Source: Xanthomonas sp. 10-10 (GTDB lineage: Bacteria > Pseudomonadota > Gammaproteobacteria > Xanthomonadales > Xanthomonadaceae). Taken from it: DNA of 64,000 nucleotides. The translations under genes and the position numbers were made by a program. The stretch lies in the NCBI RefSeq assembly GCF_040182365.1, contig NZ_CP144460.1:4030001-4094000 (forward strand), read 5' to 3'. The notes beneath the pieces were generated by a model. The model was not told the DNA's origin. It worked only from the letters and a program-made list of their open reading frames with translations, and ran no database searches. How positions within the stretch are numbered: position 1 is the first letter of the stretch; every line of letters starts with the position of its first letter. Shown here one piece after another: positions 9,097-16,578 of this stretch.

Positions 9097-9124
9097 GATT
9101 GGGGATTGGGGATTGGGGATTGGG
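9097..9124. repeat. GATTGGG tandem repeat (4 units)
   Basis: Four exact copies of a 7-base unit GATTGGG begin directly after the HAD stop codon. Related G-rich units appear as inverted pairs at 15632-15750 and 55926-56006, so this is one member of a dispersed family. Confidence 0.85.
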
Positions 9125-9140
9125 GGCGGCTTCGTGCGCC

Positions 9141-9324
9141 CCCTCATCCGGCGCTGCACGCCGCCTTCTCCCGCCGTGCGGGAGAAGGACAGGCAGTCGA
9201 ACTGCCGCTCAGGCCCCTCCCCTGGGGGCGAGAAGGCGCGGTTTGCGCGCCACTGGCGCGCGTGCCCTGGAGCGCCCGCGTCGCAAACGCGGGCTGGGGC
9301 GCGGAGCGGGGGTTGGGGTGAGGG
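9141..9324. repeat. Putative 184-bp dispersed element bounded by CCCTCA/TGAGGG
   Basis: The segment begins CCCTCATCC and ends GGGTGAGGG, giving inverted ends. Inside is a perfect 11-bp hairpin (9164-9174 with 9178-9188, CCTTCTCCCGC/GCGGGAGAAGG) and a GC-rich central part. It has no plausible ORF. Such arrangements are typical of non-coding mobile-derived repeats; only one copy is in the window, so repeat status is an inference. Confidence 0.45.
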
Positions 9325-9459
9325 AAAGGGTTGCGACGCAGGGCGCGTCCCCTGCTACTGCCTTACGCGCTCCACAAACAACAAGCGCACACACGCCTTC
9401 CCTACCCTCACCAATCAGCGCCCTACCAGCCACCACCACGCAACAGACCCAGCAACCAC

Positions 9460-10686
9460 TCACCGCTGCGCGGCGTACTCGGCAATCGCCAGACGCAGGC
9501 GGGCCAGGCCGTCGGCCAGCTCGGCGTCGGTTAGATTGAGTGCCGGTACGAAGCGCAGCACATCCGGGCCGGCCTGCAGCACAAGCAACCCATGCTTGGC
9601 CGCCAGATCCAGCAGCGCACCGGCCTGCCCGGCATGCGCCGGTGCCAGCACCGCACCAAGCATCAACCCGCGCCCGCGCACCTGTGCGAACAGGCCGAAC
9701 TCGGCATTGAGCGTCTCCAGGCCGGCACGCAATGCCGCCGACTGCCGCTCCACGTTCTCGGCAATCTGCGGCGACGCCAGCTTGCGCAACGCCACGCGCG
9801 CCACGGCGGCAGCCAGCGGATTGCCGCCGAAGGTGGTGCCGTGCGCGCCGAACTGCATGGTCTGCGCCACCTTGGGGCCGGCCAGCATTGCACCGATCGG
9901 GAAACCGCCGCCCAGCGCCTTGGCCAGCGTCACGATGTCCGGCGTCACCTGCTCCTGCCAATGCGCGAACAAGGTACCCGTGCGCCCCATGCCGCATTGA
10001 ATCTCGTCCAGCACCAGCAAGGCATCGTGCCGATCGCACAGCGCGCGCACCTGCGCCAGGAAGCCCGGCGCAGCCGGCATCACCCCACCCTCGCCCTGGA
10101 TCGGCTCCACCATCACCGCGGCCACGTCGCCGCTGGCCATCGCCGCTTCCAGCGCCGCCACATCGTTGAAATCCACATAGCGGAATCCGCCTGGCAGCGG
10201 CTCATAGCCTTCCTGGTACTTCGGCTGCGCGGTGGCGGTGACCGAAGCCAGCGTGCGGCCGTGGAAGCTGCCACGGAACGTCACGATGACGCGCTTGTCG
10301 GCCGGGCGGCCCTGAGTGCTGGCCCACTTGCGCACCAGCTTGATGGCCGCCTCGTTGGCCTCGGTGCCGGAGTTGCACAAAAAGACGTTCTCGGCAAACC
10401 GCGACGCGCCGACCAGCTCCTCGGCCAGCCGCAGTGGCGGCTCGCTGTAGAAGATGTTGCTGGTATGCCACAGCTTGCCCGCCTGCTCGGTGAGCGCGGC
10501 GACCAGATCCGCATCGTTATGGCCCAGCCCGCTCACCGCGATGCCGGAGGACAGATCCAGATACTCGCGCCCCGCATCGTCCCATACACGACTGCCCTGC
10601 CCGCGCTCCAGCACCACCTGGCGCGGGCGATACACCGGCAGGTAGTAGTGCGCAAGGGACAGGGGCGAATCGGCAGCGGTGCTCAT
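9460..10686 (-). CDS. argD: Acetylornithine/succinylornithine-type aminotransferase
   Basis: A 408-residue class III PLP aminotransferase, matching ArgD/AstC length. Motifs seen are SGIAVSGLGH, NSGTEANEAAIKLVRKW, the cofactor-side LLVLDEIQCGMGRTG, and the PLP lysine in TLAKALGGGFPIGAM. ArgD converts N-acetyl-glutamate semialdehyde to N-acetylornithine with glutamate as donor; AstC runs the catabolic counterpart, and the sequence alone does not separate the two. The start chosen is ATG at 10686 (MSTAADSPLS); the open frame extends upstream to 11040 only as antisense of the channel gene. It is divergent from the K+ channel gene with a 72-bp spacer and is not part of an arg operon here. Confidence 0.85.
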   Translation of the reverse strand: MSTAADSPLSLAHYYLPVYRPRQVVLERGQGSRVWDDAGREYLDLSSGIAVSGLGHNDADLVAALTEQAGKLWHTSNIFYSEPPLRLAEELVGASRFAENVFLCNSGTEANEAAIKLVRKWASTQGRPADKRVIVTFRGSFHGRTLASVTATAQPKYQEGYEPLPGGFRYVDFNDVAALEAAMASGDVAAVMVEPIQGEGGVMPAAPGFLAQVRALCDRHDALLVLDEIQCGMGRTGTLFAHWQEQVTPDIVTLAKALGGGFPIGAMLAGPKVAQTMQFGAHGTTFGGNPLAAAVARVALRKLASPQIAENVERQSAALRAGLETLNAEFGLFAQVRGRGLMLGAVLAPAHAGQAGALLDLAAKHGLLVLQAGPDVLRFVPALNLTDAELADGLARLRLAIAEYAAQR

Positions 10687-10758
10687 GATGGTGGGTCGCA
10701 GAAGCGGAGGGAGAACCCGCATTCTCGCGCATTCGCCGGCCTGCGGCACAATGCGCGC

Positions 10759-11631
10759 ATGCGCCCTTTCTCCGATCCCCAGCTCACTCCCGCCACCGAC
10801 GACGGCTGGCGCCGGCAATGGTTCGACATCATCTACCGCCACGACACCCGTCCATCGCGCAATTTCGATCTGATGCTGGTGGTGGCGATCCTCACCAGCG
10901 TGGTGGTGATCATGATCGACAGCGTGCCGCGCATCCATTCGCATTCGGCGCACTGGCTGGTGCCGCTGGAATGGGCGTTCACGGTGCTGTTCACCATCGA
11001 ATACGCGTTGCGCCTGGCGGTGGTGCGGCGCCCGCTGCATTACGCGCTCAGCGTGTGGGGCGTGATCGATCTGCTGTCGATCCTGCCCAGTTACCTATCG
11101 TTTTTCGTGCCCGGCGCGCAGACCCTGCTGGTGGTGCGCGTACTGCGCATCCTGCGCCTGTTCCGCATCCTCAAGCTCACCCGCTACATCCAGGAAAGCG
11201 GGCAACTGGTGGACGCGTTATGGCGCAGCCGCCGCAAGGTGCTGGTGTTCCTGTTCACCGTGCTCACCATCACCGTGATCGCCGGTGCCACCATGTACGT
11301 CATCGAAGGCCCGCAACACGGCTTCACCAGCATCCCGACCAGCATGTACTGGGCCATCGTCACCATGGCCACGGTGGGCTTCGGCGATCTGGTGCCACAG
11401 ACCACCCTGGGCCGCTTCGTCACCTCGGCACTGATCCTGATCGGCTACAGCATCATCGCCGTACCCACCGGCATTTACACCGCCGAACTGGCCACCACGC
11501 TGCGCGAAGGCGGCCACACCGGCCGGCGCGACGTTCGCAACTGCGCGCGCTGCGGGCTGGAAGGCCACGCCACCGACGCGCGCTATTGCCGGCAATGCGC
11601 CGAGCCGCTGCCGGAGATCGCCAACGGCTGA
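10759..11631 (+). CDS. Voltage-gated K+ channel (Kv type) with C-terminal zinc ribbon
   Basis: A 290-residue six-helix channel. S1 starts near NFDLMLVVAILTSVVVIMID; S4 carries regularly spaced arginines (RVLRILRLFRILKL); the pore loop has the selectivity filter TVGFGD at residues 205-210 followed by S6 (ALILIGYSIIAVPTGIYTAE). Unusually, the cytoplasmic C-terminus ends with two CxxC knuckles: Cys262/Cys265 and Cys277/Cys280 (CARCG...YCRQC), a likely zinc-ribbon. It should conduct K+ across the inner membrane with voltage-dependent gating. The ribbon may sense metal or redox state or help assembly; that part is inference. Divergent from argD. Confidence 0.93.
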   Translation: MRPFSDPQLTPATDDGWRRQWFDIIYRHDTRPSRNFDLMLVVAILTSVVVIMIDSVPRIHSHSAHWLVPLEWAFTVLFTIEYALRLAVVRRPLHYALSVWGVIDLLSILPSYLSFFVPGAQTLLVVRVLRILRLFRILKLTRYIQESGQLVDALWRSRRKVLVFLFTVLTITVIAGATMYVIEGPQHGFTSIPTSMYWAIVTMATVGFGDLVPQTTLGRFVTSALILIGYSIIAVPTGIYTAELATTLREGGHTGRRDVRNCARCGLEGHATDARYCRQCAEPLPEIANG

Positions 11632-11740
11632 CGCGGTACTGCGGACTTAATGCGACGACTGCGGCCACCGATTGATGCCCCAGTCGACGTTGCGATTCCC
11701 ATCGGCACACCACCAAGCTGGCAGGTGTGGTGTCGTTACC

Positions 11741-11838
11741 GATTGCCGGACCCTTGGCGGCATGGATGCCGCCGTGGGGCCTCCGTGCACGGATTCACGG
11801 CATGTCTCGCAAGTGGTGAGGGCATCGCGCCTCCGACG
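11741..11838 (+). repeat. 67-bp palindromic element, copy A (degenerate)
   Basis: It contains the element's central hairpin GGCGGCAT/ATGCCGCC (about 11757-11774) and the downstream GGATTCACGGCATGTCTCGC part. The closing stem is weak here (GGACC...GTCTC). Same orientation as copies C and F. Confidence 0.7.
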
Positions 11839-11980
11839 ATCTGAGCTTCCGCCTGACTCCAAAGACCGCAGCGATCAGAAAACCCGGTGTTTTGTTTAGG
11901 AGTGGTCGGATCATGCGGATAGACCAGTCGCAGAGCGGACGATCTGTCGCTTGGCTGCAGGGCCCTTGCCCGCCCACCAC

Positions 11981-12046
11981 GCGGGACACGCCGCAAGTAC
12001 GTCCTTGTGAGCTCTTACGCGGCATCCATGCCGCTCAAGGTCCCGC
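11981..12046 (-). repeat. 67-bp palindromic element, copy B
   Basis: The ends are perfect GCGGGAC/GTCCCGC (11981-11987 and 12040-12046). The inner hairpin GCGGCAT/ATGCCGC is retained near 12019-12034. Opposite orientation to copy A. Confidence 0.85.
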
Positions 12047-12219
12047 GACGGTGAGCGGACAAGGACCAGTCGAGACGATCGGTGTTCGGGTGCAAGCAGA
12101 GCATGACGTGCGCGTTTTTATAAGAGCACGCCTCATTAGTCATCCAAGACAAGCCGAGCAATGAGCAGGCTTTCAATGAAGCAACCTTGAAACTTCCAGG
12201 TGCGGTGTCCTCGCCGGTT

Positions 12220-12286
12220 GCGGGACCGTGTGGCGGCATGGATGCCGCCACCGAGCCTGTAGGGACGTACTTGCGGCGTGTCCCGC
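12220..12286 (+). repeat. 67-bp palindromic element, copy C
   Basis: The ends are perfect GCGGGAC/GTCCCGC (12220-12226 and 12280-12286), with an inner 10-bp hairpin GTGGCGGCAT/ATGCCGCCAC. Copies A, B and C fill most of the gene-free gap 11632-12429, in which I see no other feature. Confidence 0.88.
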
Positions 12287-12429
12287 GAGCGGCGAGGGCA
12301 CCGCGCCCTCGACCAACCCTGCCTGGAAACATACAACGGCGCTGAAGTTCCAGATCGTAGCGTCGTTGAAGCCTGCGCAATCACCCGCGCGATGCGCTGA
12401 CACAACGCGACAGGAATGCATGCACAGCA

Positions 12430-13371
12430 TCAATGCGACATGCGATTACTCATGTCGATCAGATCGTTGTAGCTGGCCAGCACGGCCTGGCGCGTGCCGC
12501 CCGGTGGAAGCGAGCCACTTTCCAGCAGCATCTGCTCGCTCTTGTTCAATGGTGTCTTGGTGCGGATACGCTCGACCAGTCGTCCCGACTCGCGCGCCAG
12601 CTTGTCGGCAGAACGTTCCATGTGGCCCCACATGGCATCGCCCTGGCCGACCTTGGCCTTCTGCGCCTCTTCCAGAATGCCCTGGTAGCGTGCGAGCTGG
12701 GATTGCGCTGCGGCAAGATCCGGCGCGTCGCTGTCGAGCACCTGCGCCAGCTGCTTGCCTTCGCCGATGATCTTCAGGTGATACCAGGAGGCACTGCGAC
12801 CCTCTTCCTTTTCGATCGCATCGATCTGCGCCTGGCGACGCATGTCTTCGTTGCGATCCAGCGCCGCATTCATCGCTTCGCCCGCCTCGAAGAACGCTGC
12901 ATAAGCCTGCATCAACGGCGCATGCAATGCACGCATGCCCTTGCCTTCGTCGCGCAGATAATCCTCGCGCTCGTAGTACCGCGCCGTTTCTTCGATGCGC
13001 TCGTTGAGCGTGGCAAACCGTTGCTGATACGTCTTGGCCACCGGGTCGAGTTCGGCGTTGGCCGGTTGCTGCGCCAATGCGGCCGTCATCGGTGCGCCGC
13101 AGGCCTCGACCCGATGCGACAGCACCGTGCCCGGCCCACGGATCGTGTCTTCCTTGCCGGTGGGCCCGGCCTGCGGATCCTTCATCCAGCCGGTGTAGGT
13201 CTGGTAACTCTCGTGCAGCGGCTGCTCGACACCGTTGAAGCAGGCGATGTAGGCATTGACCTTGTCGGCATCGGGCGCAGCGGCGACCGGCGCCTCTTTC
13301 TGGCAGCCGGCAAGCAGCACGGCAAGTGCGACAGCTGCGCTGAGCAGTGCGTAACGACGTGGATGAGGCAT
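12430..13371 (-). CDS. DUF3829 (YiiG-like) lipoprotein, paralog 1
   Basis: The 313-residue protein starts at ATG 13371 (AGGAAA upstream) with a lipoprotein signal ending in lipobox LLAGC (MPHPRRYALLSAAVALAVLLA then GC), so it is likely lipid-anchored facing the periplasm. The body is largely alpha-helical with conserved pieces shared with the next gene: YIACFN near the N-terminus, YYEREDYLRDEGKGMRALHAPLM, and a C-terminal LASYNDLIDMSNR. This matches the DUF3829/YiiG family, function unknown. It lies 120 bp downstream of its paralog; an operon is likely. The sequence gives no catalytic motif. Confidence 0.8.
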   Translation of the reverse strand: MPHPRRYALLSAAVALAVLLAGCQKEAPVAAAPDADKVNAYIACFNGVEQPLHESYQTYTGWMKDPQAGPTGKEDTIRGPGTVLSHRVEACGAPMTAALAQQPANAELDPVAKTYQQRFATLNERIEETARYYEREDYLRDEGKGMRALHAPLMQAYAAFFEAGEAMNAALDRNEDMRRQAQIDAIEKEEGRSASWYHLKIIGEGKQLAQVLDSDAPDLAAAQSQLARYQGILEEAQKAKVGQGDAMWGHMERSADKLARESGRLVERIRTKTPLNKSEQMLLESGSLPPGGTRQAVLASYNDLIDMSNRMSH

Positions 13372-13491
13372 GCGATGTTTCCTGTGCAGTGGTGAAGAAG
13401 TGAGCTGACCCGAGCGATGGCCGATCGCGCGCGTCGCCGTCAGCGCGGTGCGGATGGCCGCACGCGCTGTATCGTGCAATGACGCTGGCAG

Positions 13492-14472
13492 TTACTGGCG
13501 ATTGCTCTCGGACACCAGCGCGTTGTAGGTATTGAGCAACTTGCGCGGCGATCCTTCCGGGGCCAGCGAGGGACTATCGAGCCATCCCTCTTCGATGCGG
13601 CTGTAGGGGGTCTTGTCGACCACGCGCTTCACGCGCGACTTGGCCTGCTTGCGGAAGTCTTCCGCAGCGGTTTCGAAGCTGTTCCATTTGAGTTTGTCCG
13701 GCTCCTGGTCGGCCACCTTGGCATGCGCCTCGTCCGAGAGCCGGTTGAAGCCCTCCAGCAGCGTGTTTGCACGCGCGATGTCGAACCGATCTTCCTGCAG
13801 CACGTCGGTCAGTTGTTTGGCATCGAGCATCATCGACAGCCGGTAATACTCGCGCGTGCGTCCCTGCTCGCGCTCCAGTGTCTTGAGCATTTCGCGATGC
13901 GCTGCATCGTTTTGCGCTTCCAGCTCGGCACCGAATGCGCTGCTGGCCTGCGCATAACGCTCCAGCGCCGCCATCAACGGCGCGTGCAGTTGCTTGCCCT
14001 TGGCGAACTGGTCGTCTTCGTAATCCTGACGCGCGTAGTAATCGGCCACCTGGTGGCTGATCGGCCGCAGCGCCTGCAGGGCCGCGTGATATTGCCGGGC
14101 CGCCGTGTCCAGTGCCGGTAGCGACGGTTGCGCGGCAGCCGCCGCACTGACCGGCGCATCGCACTGCTTCATGTCGAAGTCGCTGATGTCGTACGGGCCG
14201 GCAACGCGCGTTTCGCGCCCACTCGGGCCGGCGTCCGCATCGTCGATCGAACCGATGTAATGCTTGGCGCCGGCATGCAGCGGCAGATCGACCCGGTTGA
14301 AGCAATCGATATACGCACCGAGTTTGGCGTTGAGTGCGTGCTGCGCATCGTGCGGCACATCGGCGCCCTTGCTGGCCGCCGCGTTGCCGGTTGGCGTGGT
14401 CTGTTTGCTGCAGCCGGCGCCAAGCGCAAGCACGAACAGGGCGGGCGCAAACGCACGCGGCATCGGGAACAC
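13492..14472 (-). CDS. DUF3829 (YiiG-like) lipoprotein, paralog 2
   Basis: About 326 residues. Lipobox LGAGC follows MPRAFAPALFVLA. I choose a GTG start at 14472 because AAGGA sits nine bases upstream; ATG 14463 and TTG 14478 are alternatives that barely change the signal peptide. The parallel with paralog 1 is clear: YIDCFNRVDLPLHAG against YIACFNGVEQPLHES, YYARQDYEDDQFAKGKQLHAPLM, and LLNTYNALVSESNR at the end. The pair probably arose by tandem duplication and then diverged well below close identity. Role unknown; a periplasmic structural or scaffold function is possible. Confidence 0.8.
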   Translation of the reverse strand: MFPMPRAFAPALFVLALGAGCSKQTTPTGNAAASKGADVPHDAQHALNAKLGAYIDCFNRVDLPLHAGAKHYIGSIDDADAGPSGRETRVAGPYDISDFDMKQCDAPVSAAAAAQPSLPALDTAARQYHAALQALRPISHQVADYYARQDYEDDQFAKGKQLHAPLMAALERYAQASSAFGAELEAQNDAAHREMLKTLEREQGRTREYYRLSMMLDAKQLTDVLQEDRFDIARANTLLEGFNRLSDEAHAKVADQEPDKLKWNSFETAAEDFRKQAKSRVKRVVDKTPYSRIEEGWLDSPSLAPEGSPRKLLNTYNALVSESNRQ

Positions 14473-14815
14473 AGGCAAACGTCCTTGTTGGAAACGGTTT
14501 CAGCCGCGCACGATAGCAAACTGTGGTGTGAAATCAGCGTGCCCGGGATCGTGGTGGACGCCGGCACTCGTCTGCACTGCATGCGGCGATGCGCGCAGGG
14601 GAAATCGGTTTTGTGTTGAAGAGTGGCTTACGTGTGTGCATCGATGCATCTGCGCACGACGCCTGCATCGCGCTCGGAGCGACAAAGACCACAGCGCGCA
14701 ATCGCCAGACGGGTACGGACGGCGCACCGCAGCACCGCACCGTAGAAGCGGCACAGGCTGCACCGAGCACCGGCCGTGCCCGCCTATCGGTGGGCACAGG
14801 CGTTGTGTGAGCCGC
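14473..14815. other. Intergenic region (343 bp)
   Basis: It carries the 5' region of the lipoprotein pair. A small hairpin GTGCCC/GGGCAC (14776-14781 with 14792-14797) lies just past the SDR stop and may end its transcript. No credible gene was seen. Confidence 0.3.
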
Positions 14816-15631
<816 letters not shown>

Positions 15632-15750
15632 GGGATTAGGGAGTCGGGATTGGAGATTCGTAAGAGCTTATTCTTTCATTGCTCCTACCGACCAACCCAC
15701 CGCTCAAGCCATACGCTCTTGCGAATCCCCAATCCCGAATCCCCAATCCC
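15632..15750. repeat. Inverted repeat pair of GATTGGGG-type units (36-bp arms)
   Basis: The left arm 15632-15667 and right arm 15715-15750 are inverted copies with about four mismatches, enclosing 47 bp. They fill the whole gap between the SDR and kinase genes. The right arm consists of repeated AATCCCC/GAATCCC units. Confidence 0.85.
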
Positions 15751-15756
15751 TGCCAC

Positions 15757-16416
15757 TCAGGGCTTCGGCCCCTGCCCTTCGTTGTCTTCCCAGTGCAGCA
15801 CGCGGCGGGTCACGAAGCGGTAGACCGGTTTGCCGGTGGCGAACCACAGCTCGCGCACCCATGACCTGCGCTTGAGCACGCGGCGTTCCACCGGGGTGAT
15901 CGCGGCCGGGCAATACATGCGCTTGTGCTTGAGCAGGTGACGCAGGTCCTCGCGTGCAAGCAGACGCATCCAGCGCGCGCGTGGGTGGCCGCGCACCGCC
16001 AGCTGGAAATCGATCACTGCCGGGCTGCCATCGTCCTGCACCAGCCAGTTGGCTTCCTTGGCCAGATCGTTGTGCGCCACGCCGCACCGATGCAGCTGCT
16101 GCAACAGCCGGCGCGCCTGCCTGAAATACGCCAGGTCGCCGCGCGGCGGGCGCTGGTACATCGCATCGCCGGCCAGATAGCTGCGGTCCAGATGGCGCCC
16201 ATCCCAATGCAGCAAACGTGGCGTGTGCGGCAGGCCATCCAGCTGGCGCAGCGCCAGCGCTTCGCGCCGCGCCAGCCACCAGGCCACACCCCGCAGGCCC
16301 CAGGGCGCCACGCTCAGGTCGCGCCGCACGAACACCCGGCCGGCGTCGCGGATCAACAAAATGCGCCCGAACGTATCGGACTTCAGCGGCAGATTGCCTG
16401 CGGGCTCGTGACTCAT
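15757..16416 (-). CDS. RIO1/Kdo-kinase-like small protein kinase
   Basis: The 219-residue protein has a kinase-like catalytic loop HNDLAKEANWLVQDDG and a metal-binding aspartate in AVIDFQLAV. The N-lobe has an Arg/Lys-rich VFVRRD and a REALALRQLDG helix. The small size and HxDLxKEAN pattern place it near RIO-like or lipopolysaccharide kinases; the C-terminus is strongly basic (RRVLKRRSWVRELW). Start uncertain: ATG 16416 (MSHEPAG) lacks a clear ribosome site; ATG 16446 is an alternative. The substrate may be a protein or a membrane sugar; it cannot be decided from sequence. It is divergent from the DedA fusion gene. Confidence 0.7.
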   Translation of the reverse strand: MSHEPAGNLPLKSDTFGRILLIRDAGRVFVRRDLSVAPWGLRGVAWWLARREALALRQLDGLPHTPRLLHWDGRHLDRSYLAGDAMYQRPPRGDLAYFRQARRLLQQLHRCGVAHNDLAKEANWLVQDDGSPAVIDFQLAVRGHPRARWMRLLAREDLRHLLKHKRMYCPAAITPVERRVLKRRSWVRELWFATGKPVYRFVTRRVLHWEDNEGQGPKP

Positions 16417-16566
16417 CCCCCATTGTAGGCGGGCGGCCGGCATCGCCATACCGCCATTGATGTGCACGCCGATGCCATCGGCGCGCGCAGCCGCCTGGTT
16501 GCAACCGCAGGTGAAGCCAACCGCCCGATGTGAGCGTGGCGCAAGTCAGTCGTCGCCATGCCCACC

Positions 16567-16572
16567 TATAAT
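16567..16572 (+). promoter_or_regulatory. -10 box TATAAT placed for a leaderless transcript
   Basis: A perfect TATAAT lies six bases before the ATG at 16579, so transcription would begin at or next to the A of ATG. No good -35 box is seen at the right distance. A GGGA just before the ATG is too close to act as a normal ribosome site. Confidence 0.45.
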
Positions 16573-16578
16573 TCGGGA

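Noticed and set aside
9097-9124. CRISPR-like tandem repeat
   Set aside because: Units are seven bases with no spacers and there are no cas genes.
9592-10758. + strand open frame upstream of the channel ATG
   Set aside because: It is antisense to argD; the channel's recognisable protein starts only at 10759.
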